Positions 1-5,496 of a DNA stretch of 8,863 nt are shown here, one piece after another. The notes under the pieces are model-generated. The model saw nothing but the letters and a program-made list of their open reading frames with translations. It did no database searches and was not told where the DNA came from. Location: the NCBI GenBank assembly GCA_030619185.1, contig JAUXBW010000084.1, positions 1 to 8,863 of the forward strand, written 5' to 3'. A program made the position numbers and the translations under genes. The stretch comes from Methyloprofundus sp. GTDB lineage: Bacteria > Pseudomonadota > Gammaproteobacteria > Methylococcales > Methylomonadaceae. Each line of letters opens with the position of its first letter. The stretch's first letter is position 1.

Positions 1-1
1 G

Positions 2-235
2 TATACTGGTTTATTATATGGGCAGCAATTGCGCGATTCTCGCCCTCGATTAAACACCTCTCTGCCAACTGCAAGCTTTGAAATGAATATGACACAGCAA
101 GGGTGTGTTAGTAGTGGTGGTGCTCAAAATACTCTTCAATCTATAGCAAAAATTGTTGGTGGAGTTGGCAAAATTGCAGAGTTTTTATCAGAATCCGGGA
201 TGTTTAGTAACGATTTCCACGGTGAATGGTATTAG
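2..235 (+). CDS. 3' end of an unidentified protein (partial, open at left edge)
   Basis: The frame is open from base 2 to a TAG stop at 233-235 (77 codons), with no in-frame ATG before 83, so this is most likely the C-terminus of a protein that begins outside the window. A TTG at 29 and ATGs at 83 and 89 could start shorter products, but none has a clear Shine-Dalgarno sequence. The last 50 residues are Ser/Gly-rich, followed by a short amphipathic stretch (IVGGVGKIAEFL) and a polar, aromatic tail ending in GEWY. I recognise no domain, catalytic motif or membrane segment and assign no function. The frame could also be fortuitous, since base composition does not set it apart from the non-coding DNA that follows. 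Confidence 0.35.
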   Translation, partial: YTGLLYGQQLRDSRPRLNTSLPTASFEMNMTQQGCVSSGGAQNTLQSIAKIVGGVGKIAEFLSESGMFSNDFHGEWY

Positions 236-291
236 TAAATCATGGGAGACGGAGGCAACCAGCTTGATAATTCTTTGAAAGTGATAGTGGA

Positions 292-309
292 AAGAATCCC
301 CTGATTCTT
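292..309. repeat. Short hairpin, AAGAATC stem with 4-nt loop
   Basis: Seven bases at 292-298 (AAGAATC) are perfectly complementary to 303-309 (GATTCTT) across the loop CCCT. It lies 57 bp after the stop of the left-edge frame. It could be a weak transcription-end or RNA-stability element, but the stem is AT-rich and has no T-run after it on either strand, so I do not call it a terminator. Confidence 0.3.
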
Positions 310-377
310 ACTGAGAAATAATGGGTCTGATAGCTTTGTCATGCTTCACATGTGTACTTTTTAGTGCATATCAATAT

Positions 378-407
378 ATATGTACCAATTTAGATATTGG
401 TACATAT
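378..407. repeat. Perfect 12-bp inverted repeat, 6-nt spacer
   Basis: The left arm at 378-389 (ATATGTACCAAT) is the exact reverse complement of the right arm at 396-407 (ATTGGTACATAT), separated by TTAGAT. The arms are AT-rich around a GGTACC-like core. Neither strand shows a U-tract immediately after the stem, so a classical intrinsic terminator is not supported. It could be an operator for a dimeric regulator, a recombination or attachment remnant, or an RNA 3'-end hairpin for yicC, which ends about 95 bp away. The function is unknown; the symmetry itself is certain. Confidence 0.6.
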
Positions 408-433
408 TAAGTGTGGGGCTTAATGGTGCTTGT

Positions 434-495
434 TGAAACAGGGTAAAACAAGAAATTTGCCTTTATTGAGGGGTCGGTATGTGGTGAAACAGGGT
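434..495. repeat. 11-bp direct repeat TGAAACAGGGT, two copies
   Basis: TGAAACAGGGT occurs at 434-444 and again at 485-495, in the same orientation and 51 bp apart, with partial similarity extending a few bases beyond on both sides. The second copy ends just before the yicC stop codon. Two copies only, so this is not an array; it may be a small local duplication or chance. Confidence 0.35.
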
Positions 496-501
496 GATAC
501 T

Positions 502-1368
502 TTACTCGATATTCTGTACTTGTTCGCGCATTTGCTCTATCAGTACTTTAAGTTCTATGGATATGGCAGTCATCTCTTTGTCCGCTGATTTTGATCCTAA
601 GGTATTGGCTTCTCTGTTCATTTCCTGCATCAAGAAATCCAGGCGGCGACCGACGGGCTCGTCTTGCTCTAAAACACGCAATACCTCGATCACGTGGGTT
701 TCTAATCTATCTAGCTCTTCATCTACATCCAGTTTTTGAGTTAATAAAACCATCTCTTGTTCTACACGATCATTATTGGGCTCTGTGACGAGTTCAGCGA
801 TATGAAGTTTGAATTTTGTGCGCAGGTGCTCTAAGACCTGGGGCATACGATGCTGTGCCTGATTAACCAGTTTCTGTATTTTTACACAGCGGAAGGAGAT
901 TAGCTGACCTAGCTGTGTGCCTTCACGTTGTCGCGCCAGTAATAAATTATTGATAGCTGTTTCTAGCAGCCGCAGTAAGGATTGCAATAATGCCGCTTTA
1001 TCACTTTCTTTTTCAATTTGTATGCCTGGAAAGGCTAGTATTTCAAGGGCTGAAAAGTTTCGCGGTTTGTCTATCAGTTGCTCAATCGTCCGGGTCGTTG
1101 ATAATAGAGCGGTGACCGCATCCATATCAATGCTTAATTCTTGCTGCGCTAAACTATGTTTCTTAAAGCTGAGGCTACATTCGATTTTTCCACGTTTTAA
1201 TTTACCACTGATGCAGTGCCGCATATCAGATTCTGCAAAGCGAAACCGCTCTGGCAGCTTTATATTGATATCACAATAACGGTGGTTGATCGAGCGTAAT
1301 TCGCAGTTAAGGGTCAGATTTTCAAAATCCATTTCACTATTGGCAAAAGCCGTCATGCTGTTAGTCAT
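502..1368 (-). CDS. yicC: YicC family protein (YicC/YloC-type endoribonuclease)
   Basis: The 288 codons match the usual length of the family (about 290 residues). The N-terminus MTNSMTAFAN and the block ELRSINHRY (residues 23-31) are typical of the YicC-like N-terminal domain. The C-terminal DUF1732 region ends with the highly conserved blocks REANTLGSKS (252-261) and LKVLIEQMREQVQNIE (273-288). Known family: E. coli YicC and B. subtilis YloC have been reported as endoribonucleases, with YicC linked to small-RNA turnover; the cellular role here is inferred from that. The ATG at 1368 is preceded by AGGA, 8 nt upstream, overlapping the stop of the phosphorylase gene, which lies only 10 bp upstream, so the two are probably co-transcribed. 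It is the last gene of the minus-strand cluster. The guanylate kinase gene that often neighbours yicC is absent. Confidence 0.95.
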   Translation of the reverse strand: MTNSMTAFANSEMDFENLTLNCELRSINHRYCDINIKLPERFRFAESDMRHCISGKLKRGKIECSLSFKKHSLAQQELSIDMDAVTALLSTTRTIEQLIDKPRNFSALEILAFPGIQIEKESDKAALLQSLLRLLETAINNLLLARQREGTQLGQLISFRCVKIQKLVNQAQHRMPQVLEHLRTKFKLHIAELVTEPNNDRVEQEMVLLTQKLDVDEELDRLETHVIEVLRVLEQDEPVGRRLDFLMQEMNREANTLGSKSADKEMTAISIELKVLIEQMREQVQNIE

Positions 1369-1378
1369 CTATTGCGTC

Positions 1379-2128
1379 CTATAAAGATGTTTGTGTTAGA
1401 AAGAATTGTTGTAATAATTGTTCGGTATCTGCCATGCCCTGGTCAAGGTTTATAATGATTTCTGGCATGCTGATTTCGCCTGTTGACTTTCCCGCTGCCC
1501 AATTAGCAATAATAGCACAACAGGCATAGGGGATTTTTAACTCTCTGGCCAGTGCAGCTTCAGGCATGCCGGTCATACCCACTAAATCGCAACCATCAGC
1601 TTGCATACGGGTGATTTCTGCTGCTGTTTCCAGGCGTGGTCCTTGCGTACAGCCATAGACTCCACTTGCTTGAATGTTAAGCTTAAGGCTCTGTGCACTT
1701 AAAATGATTTGCTGGCGTAAGCTCTCATTATAAGGGAAAGTAAAATCAATATGCTCAACGGATTCTGAATTCTCGGCGAAATAAGTATGTTCTCGCCCAT
1801 AGCTATAATCAATAATTTGCTCGGGAATAGCTATACGCGCAGGATACATTGCGGGCGTAATTCCCCCTACTGCGGCTACAGCAATAATCTGCTCTGCCCC
1901 GGCCTGTTTTAAAGCCCACAGATTGGCGCGATAGTTAATTTTATGCGGAGCAATTGTATGTGGATTGCCATGCCGTGCTAGAAAAATTATCTTTTGACCA
2001 TACAACTCGCCTATGCTACAGGCAGAAGAAGGTGAGCCATACGGTGTCTGATAGGTTTTTTGCTCAATGATTTTTATCGAGCTTATTTGAGTGAATCCTG
2101 AGCCGCCGATAATTGCAGTTGTTTTCAT
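1379..2128 (-). CDS. S-methyl-5'-thioinosine phosphorylase (MTAP/PNP family)
   Basis: A 249-residue nucleoside phosphorylase of the MTAP/PNP family; Pseudomonas PA3004 is of similar size. It would split S-methyl-5'-thioinosine with phosphate into hypoxanthine and 5-methylthioribose-1-phosphate in the cytosol. Visible motifs are GGSG (8-11, phosphate loop), RHGNPHTIAPHKINYRAN (52-69), QGPRLET (162-168) and GMTGMPEA (184-191). At the base-recognition site the sequence is ANWAAG, with Asn209, where true methylthioadenosine phosphorylases carry TDYD. Asn is what 6-oxopurine-specific PNPs use, so methylthioinosine is preferred over methylthioadenosine as the substrate. This requires an adenosine/MTA deaminase elsewhere in the genome. 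The ATG at 2128 has no strong Shine-Dalgarno sequence. yicC follows after 10 bp; the phosphoribosyltransferase that can use its product lies 181 bp upstream. An ordinary MTAP or inosine phosphorylase is the alternative. Confidence 0.88.
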   Translation of the reverse strand: MKTTAIIGGSGFTQISSIKIIEQKTYQTPYGSPSSACSIGELYGQKIIFLARHGNPHTIAPHKINYRANLWALKQAGAEQIIAVAAVGGITPAMYPARIAIPEQIIDYSYGREHTYFAENSESVEHIDFTFPYNESLRQQIILSAQSLKLNIQASGVYGCTQGPRLETAAEITRMQADGCDLVGMTGMPEAALARELKIPYACCAIIANWAAGKSTGEISMPEIIINLDQGMADTEQLLQQFFLTQTSL

Positions 2129-2309
2129 TTTAGAAGTAAAATTGGGTTGGCAATGTGTATGTGATTAGTAGGAGCGCAATCACTATGGGTAAGCAGCTAA
2201 GCATAGATTCCCGATAAAAGACTTCGGGAATGACGTGGTTTTTAACTTACTGATGCTTAAGGTTTTATTCTGCTATGCTGAGAGTTATACGTTATAAGGC
2301 AACGTTATA
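2129..2309. other. 181-bp gap inside the minus-strand cluster
   Basis: This is the only sizeable gap in an otherwise tightly packed gene cluster. It contains a dRS3-like palindrome (2207-2231) and a tandem ACGTTATA pair at 2289-2296 and 2302-2309, directly after the phosphoribosyltransferase stop. TAAGCAT at 2198-2204 and ATGCTTA at 2254-2260 form outer arms around the palindrome. I see no ORF and no promoter I would defend for the phosphorylase on the minus strand. Confidence 0.5.
2207..2231. repeat. dRS3-like intergenic palindrome (ATTCCCGA ... TCGGGAAT)
   Basis: ATTCCCGA at 2207-2214 and TCGGGAAT at 2224-2231 form a perfect 8-bp inverted repeat around a 9-nt loop, with GACG continuing after the right arm. 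The arms contain the ATTCCC/GGGAAT ends of Neisseria dRS3 repeats, and the extended GATTCCCG/CGGGAATGACG form recurs between genes in many beta- and gammaproteobacteria (from memory). The spacer is longer than the 8 nt of dRS3 itself. It may be a mobile or REP-type element or an mRNA-stabilising hairpin between the two genes; there is no T-tract directly after it for termination. Confidence 0.5.
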
Positions 2310-2855
2310 TCATGACTGCTCGGCACAGGCATATATTCCCGCTGCATTACGCAAATAGCCTTTATAATCCATACCATAGCCGTATAAATAATGGTTTGCT
2401 ACCGATAATCCGATAAAATCAGCCTGTATCGGCTTTACTTTGTCGAGTTGTTTATCGACTAAAACTGCACTATAGATCTTACGTGCGCCTTGTTCTTCAC
2501 AGTATTGATAAATAGCTTGCAGTGTGATGCCTTCGTCAAGAATATCATCAATAATAAGAACAGTTCTACCTTGCAGCGAACTTAGGGGTTTTTGTAGCCA
2601 GTTAAGTTCACTGCCACTGGTTTGCTCTCCATAACGACTGACATTAATAGCATCCAGGGTTAAGGGAAAGTTAAGCCGGGTGAGTAACTTTCCAGTGACC
2701 ACAATACCACCATTCATCACGCACAGTATTAGCGGACTCTCAGTAGCCAGGCGGACACCGATTCCATTTGCCATAACATCTAAAGCAGATTCAATTTCAG
2801 CTTCTGAATGCAGTAATCGGGCATTCTGTTGTACCTGTTTAATTTCATTGAGCAT
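2310..2855 (-). CDS. Hypoxanthine-guanine phosphoribosyltransferase
   Basis: A 181-residue type I phosphoribosyltransferase, normal length for the family. It would convert hypoxanthine (and guanine) plus PRPP to IMP (GMP) in the cytosol. The PRPP-binding loop VLIIDDILDEGIT (99-111) contains the acidic pair D103-D104 and the likely catalytic D107; Glu108 sits where E. coli Hpt-type enzymes have Ser/Thr, a variant I associate with the proteobacterial branch found next to nagZ. MNGG (47-50) fits the pyrophosphate loop, SRYG (73-76) the mobile loop, and VDK (133-135) supplies the Lys that contacts the purine 6-oxo group. The GYGMDY stretch (159-164) is near the C-terminal base-binding region. The ATG at 2855 lies inside the end of nagZ (11-bp overlap) and lacks a Shine-Dalgarno sequence, suggesting translational coupling. 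Genes named hpt or hprT would be reasonable; I leave the symbol blank because naming differs in this branch. Confidence 0.92.
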   Translation of the reverse strand: MLNEIKQVQQNARLLHSEAEIESALDVMANGIGVRLATESPLILCVMNGGIVVTGKLLTRLNFPLTLDAINVSRYGEQTSGSELNWLQKPLSSLQGRTVLIIDDILDEGITLQAIYQYCEEQGARKIYSAVLVDKQLDKVKPIQADFIGLSVANHYLYGYGMDYKGYLRNAAGIYACAEQS

Positions 2856-3867
2856 AAGAATTAGATAGTGTCGCTAGTTGTTGACTCACTGTTTGCCATT
2901 TTAAACTGTTTCTTAGTGCTTGTGTTGTGATACCGCTTTTTCCTCGCATGGCTAATAGGCGTTGTTCGCGAATGGAACATTGTTCAATCGGAGTCGATTC
3001 TAAAACTTGCTCCGCAGCCACTTCATTATTGCACACTAATATCATATCGCAGCCTGCCTGACGTGCAAGTTTGGCACGTTCAGTAAAGTCGCCAACAGAG
3101 GCCGCACCTTCCATGCTCAGGTCATCACTAAAGACGGCTCCATTAAAACCCAGTTGCTGGCGTAAAATCTCGGTTATCCAGATAGCAGAAAATCCGGCAG
3201 GGAGTTCATCGATAGCTGGATAGACCACATGTGCTGGCATAATACCTTCCAGTCCTTCATTGATCAGTTGCTTGAATGGCAGTATGTCTTTTTGATAAAG
3301 GCTAGCAAAATCCCGCTTATCAACGGGCAATGTCAGGTGAGAATCCAGAGCGATCGCGCCATGTCCGGGGAAATGCTTACCGATAGCTGCCATACCCGCA
3401 CTATGCATTCCTTTTCTAAAGCTACTTGCAAGCTGGCAGGCTTGTTCGGTATCTTGTGAAAAAGAGCGGTTACCAATAATCTCACTGACACCACAATCTA
3501 TATCTAGTACCGGTGCAAAACTAAAATCCACGCCTAGTGCCAGTAGTTCCATTGCCATTAACCAGCCTGCATCTGCTGTTAAGTCAGGCTTCTCTGCGTA
3601 GGCAGCGGCAGGGGGCAGGCGGGTAAAACCTGTTTGAAAGCGTTGTACTCTGCCTCCTTCCTGGTCGACTGCAATCAGGATAGGACCGTTTCTTGCTGTT
3701 TTAATTTGCTGATTTAATTCAGCGACCTGTTCGGGAGATTCAAAGTTGCGTGCAAATAAAATAATAGCCCCTGTATTGGGGTGGGCTATTTTCTCCTTAT
3801 CATAGTGACTGAGTGTTGTACCCGTTATATCAATCATGATCGGGCCGATTGGAAGCTGTTTTTTCAT
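2845..3867 (-). CDS. nagZ: Beta-N-acetylhexosaminidase NagZ
   Basis: A single-domain GH3 glycosidase of 340 residues from the ATG at 3867, the usual NagZ length. It acts in the cytosol, removing GlcNAc from GlcNAc-1,6-anhydroMurNAc peptides during peptidoglycan recycling; in several Gram-negatives its products induce AmpC beta-lactamase. Visible motifs are GPIMIDI near the N-terminus, DQEGGRVQR (68-76), KHFPGHG (164-170, the His-containing loop of the acid/base dyad) and FSDDLSM (246-252), with the first Asp (248) the expected nucleophile. There is no signal peptide, as expected. The frame also extends to a TTG at 3903 (352 residues), which has a better ribosome site (AGGGGG, 9 nt upstream), whereas the ATG at 3867 has none. 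I chose 3867 because family proteins begin just before GPxM. It heads the minus-strand cluster and is divergent from mltF. Confidence 0.95.
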   Translation of the reverse strand: MKKQLPIGPIMIDITGTTLSHYDKEKIAHPNTGAIILFARNFESPEQVAELNQQIKTARNGPILIAVDQEGGRVQRFQTGFTRLPPAAAYAEKPDLTADAGWLMAMELLALGVDFSFAPVLDIDCGVSEIIGNRSFSQDTEQACQLASSFRKGMHSAGMAAIGKHFPGHGAIALDSHLTLPVDKRDFASLYQKDILPFKQLINEGLEGIMPAHVVYPAIDELPAGFSAIWITEILRQQLGFNGAVFSDDLSMEGAASVGDFTERAKLARQAGCDMILVCNNEVAAEQVLESTPIEQCSIREQRLLAMRGKSGITTQALRNSLKWQTVSQQLATLSNSYAQ

Positions 3868-3912
3868 CGAGTTTTTATAGGTTTTGGTGAAGCTAGAGCT
3901 CAAGGTGCTATT

Positions 3913-3918
3913 CCCCCT
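3913..3918 (-). promoter_or_regulatory. Possible ribosome binding site for a TTG start of nagZ
   Basis: On the minus strand, AGGGGG is followed after 9 nt by TTG (3903-3901), in frame with nagZ. It can pair with the anti-Shine-Dalgarno CCUCC using one G-U pair. It favours a longer NagZ with 12 extra N-terminal residues, against the family-based choice of ATG at 3867, which has no such site. Confidence 0.35.
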
Positions 3919-3922
3919 GGGT

Positions 3923-3972
3923 CTTGTGGAATACGGGAAAAAGGGTGCGCTATCCTCCCTGTATTCTGCAAG
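3923..3972. repeat. Imperfect 16-bp inverted repeat in the nagZ leader
   Basis: GAATACGGGA at 3929-3938 faces TCCC plus GTATTC (3956-3959, 3961-3966) with one bulged base at 3960. Outside it, CTTG at 3923-3926 faces CAAG at 3969-3972, with two positions that are G-U wobbles on the plus strand and A-C mismatches on the minus strand. The region lies immediately upstream of the nagZ start and would fall in its 5' untranslated RNA. The minus-strand copy includes AGGGAGGA, a strong Shine-Dalgarno-like sequence (3953-3960) with no start codon following it; the adjoining GGGA forms part of the stem. Its role is unknown. Confidence 0.4.
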
Positions 3973-4010
3973 CTCCCTTGTTAAAATTTAGAACGCATAC
4001 TTCAGGGTAA

Positions 4011-4050
4011 TTATTTATCCCTTGCCCTTTAGCGAGCAAGGAATAAATAA
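4011..4050. repeat. 15-bp inverted repeat in the nagZ/mltF control region
   Basis: TTATTTATCCCTTGC at 4011-4025 and GCAAGGAATAAATAA at 4036-4050 are reverse complements except for one C-A mismatch, with a 10-nt loop. The GC-containing part is next to the loop and the outer part is A/T only. It lies between two divergent genes, upstream of both, so a terminator role is unlikely and there is no T-tract after the stem. It is a candidate operator. If the minus-strand TATAAT at 4061-4066 is used, it would instead form a hairpin at the very 5' end of the nagZ transcript. Confidence 0.5.
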
Positions 4051-4055
4051 CAATT

Positions 4056-4084
4056 TAAACATTATAAACAATCTTTGCTATTAT
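4056..4084 (+). promoter_or_regulatory. Candidate sigma-70 promoter for mltF
   Basis: A -10-like TATTAT at 4079-4084 (5 of 6 to consensus) follows a -35-like TAAACA at 4056-4061 (4 of 6) with a 17-bp spacer. Transcription would start near 4091, giving a leader of about 35 nt before the mltF ATG. The region is AT-rich, so chance matches are expected. Confidence 0.3.
4061..4066 (-). promoter_or_regulatory. Candidate minus-strand -10 box (TATAAT) for nagZ
   Basis: The minus strand reads TATAAT, an exact -10 consensus, oriented toward nagZ. No good -35 sits 16-18 bp upstream, and the preceding TG is one base off the extended -10 position. It overlaps the candidate mltF promoter on the other strand, so the two could compete. 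The resulting leader would be about 150-190 nt and contain both inverted repeats of this region. Confidence 0.25.
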
Positions 4085-4125
4085 CAGCAGTGTAAGACTC
4101 TTCTTTTATCAAAAAATAGACAAAG

Positions 4126-5481
4126 ATGACTAGATTAATTCAAAGCTTGGTATTTATTACGTGCGCAGCTTGCGTACTTATTAGTTGTAGCGAAACTGAT
4201 CCAGTTATAAATGATATACGTCGACAGGGTAAATTAATCGTATTGACGCTTAACTCAGCAACGACTTACTACCTGGGGCCGGATGATGCGCCTACAGGGT
4301 TTGAATATGACTTGACTAAAGCTCTGGCCGAATCTCTGGGTGTCGAAGTGGAATATAAGATAGCAGATAATATTGAAGAGATGCTTAGTGCCATCAATAA
4401 AGGTGATGGTCATATTGCAGCAGCAGGATTAACTCGAACTGATGTACGTGAACAGAGTTATCTTTTTGGCCCTGATTATAAAACGGTGCAGCAACAAGTT
4501 GTCTGTCATCGCCAGACCAGACTACCCAAAGACATTAATGATTTACTGAGCAGATCAATATTGATTATTGCTGAAAGTAGCTATCAAGAAGCATTACTGG
4601 AGCAGCAAAAAAGCCACCCTGAATTACAGTGGGAAACGACAGGTGAATTATCGACTGAACAAGTGCTGGAAAAAATGATTAACAAAGAAGTAGATTGTAC
4701 GGTCGTGGATTCAAATATTTTTTCTTTGAACCGTCGCTATTACCCCGCTTTAAAAGAAGCTTTTCCCTTCTCGGAACAGCAGAGCCTGGCATGGGTGTTG
4801 CCTCGGAAATCAGCAGCTTTCAAGCAATATGTCTCCGATTGGTTTGCAAAAAATGAAAACAATGCAACTTTGAATATTATCAATGAACGCTATTATGGCT
4901 ATGTTGATATATTTGATTTTTATAATAATCATGTTTATTTAAACAGAATTAAAACACGACTGCCAAAGTATGAAACAGCTTTTAAAGAAGTGGCTGAGCA
5001 ATATCAATTCCCCTGGACCTTACTAGCCGCTCAGTCTTATCAGGAATCCCACTGGAATGCGGGTGCACGTAGCCACACGGGAGTGAGAGGGCTGATGATG
5101 CTAACTCAGACAACGGCCAAGTCTATGGGGATAAAAAAACGTACGGATCCCAGGCAAAGTATTCAAGGTGGCGCAAAATACCTGCAGCATATGCTCAAAA
5201 GAATACCTGAGGATGTTGCAGCAGAAGATCGTATCTGGTTCGCTCTGGCTGCATATAATGTAGGTTTTGCTCATTTACTGGATGCCAGAAAACTGGCCAG
5301 AGATTTAGGTAAAAGTCCCAGCACCTGGCATGACATAAAAGAAGTATTACCTTTATTAAGTCAAAAAAAATATTACAAAAAACTAAAATATGGCTATGCC
5401 AGAGGTACCGAACCGGTAAAGTATATCGATCGGATACGCTATTATCAGGATGTATTGGTGAATGCTTTGGCCGTTGGATGA
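4126..5481 (+). CDS. mltF: Membrane-bound lytic murein transglycosylase F (lipoprotein)
   Basis: This 451-residue protein has the MltF architecture and is a little shorter than E. coli MltF. Residues 1-20 form a lipoprotein signal peptide ending in the lipobox LISC, with lipidation at Cys21; Ser at +2 fits outer-membrane sorting. Residues about 33-260 form a solute-binding-protein family 3 type module, from GKLIVLTLNSATTYYLG to just before the lytic domain. Residues about 285-440 are the family 1 lytic transglycosylase domain: SYQESHW (304-310) gives the catalytic Glu307, then GVRGLMMLT (319-327) and ALAAYNVG (373-380). It would cleave MurNAc-GlcNAc bonds from the periplasmic face of the outer membrane, releasing 1,6-anhydro-muropeptides, whose recycled form is processed by NagZ encoded divergently next door. 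The upstream Shine-Dalgarno is weak (ACAAAG). xdhA follows after 27 bp with no terminator. Confidence 0.95.
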   Translation: MTRLIQSLVFITCAACVLISCSETDPVINDIRRQGKLIVLTLNSATTYYLGPDDAPTGFEYDLTKALAESLGVEVEYKIADNIEEMLSAINKGDGHIAAAGLTRTDVREQSYLFGPDYKTVQQQVVCHRQTRLPKDINDLLSRSILIIAESSYQEALLEQQKSHPELQWETTGELSTEQVLEKMINKEVDCTVVDSNIFSLNRRYYPALKEAFPFSEQQSLAWVLPRKSAAFKQYVSDWFAKNENNATLNIINERYYGYVDIFDFYNNHVYLNRIKTRLPKYETAFKEVAEQYQFPWTLLAAQSYQESHWNAGARSHTGVRGLMMLTQTTAKSMGIKKRTDPRQSIQGGAKYLQHMLKRIPEDVAAEDRIWFALAAYNVGFAHLLDARKLARDLGKSPSTWHDIKEVLPLLSQKKYYKKLKYGYARGTEPVKYIDRIRYYQDVLVNALAVG

Positions 5482-5496
5482 TCTGCGCTTTATAAA
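5467..5496 (+). promoter_or_regulatory. Weak candidate promoter for xdhAB
   Basis: TTGGCC at 5467-5472 (4 of 6 to the -35 consensus) and TATAAA at 5491-5496 (5 of 6 to the -10 consensus) are 18 bp apart, straddling the end of mltF. A start near 5503 would leave a very short leader before ATG 5509 and a somewhat longer one before ATG 5518. It would let the xanthine dehydrogenase genes be expressed independently of mltF. Confidence 0.25.

Larger units (their letters stand above)
236..501. other. Intergenic region between two converging reading frames
   Basis: These 266 bases hold no convincing gene. The plus-strand frame ends at 235 and yicC (minus strand) ends at 502, so this is a tail-to-tail interval where terminators would be expected. 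It contains a small hairpin (292-309), a perfect 12-bp inverted repeat (378-407) and an 11-bp direct repeat (434-444 and 485-495). No hairpin is followed by a convincing T-tract on either strand. A GGAGG-like stretch near 250 is not followed by an ORF of useful length. Confidence 0.6.

Noticed and set aside
83..235. Stand-alone double-glycine bacteriocin precursor starting at ATG 83
   Set aside because: No ribosome site, the leader consensus before GG is not met, and the frame is open to the window edge, favouring a fragment of a larger protein.
292..309. Intrinsic terminator for the left-edge frame or yicC
   Set aside because: Short AT-rich stem without a T-tract on either strand.
434..495. 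CRISPR-like repeat
   Set aside because: Only two 11-bp copies and no Cas genes in the window.
917..1279. Plus-strand 120-codon ORF opposite yicC
   Set aside because: Lies wholly antisense to a gene with strong family motifs and has low-complexity Ser/Arg/Leu composition typical of a shadow frame.
1379..2128. Annotation as classical 5'-methylthioadenosine phosphorylase
   Set aside because: The TDYD adenine-recognition motif is missing and replaced by ANWAAG, which fits a 6-oxopurine enzyme.
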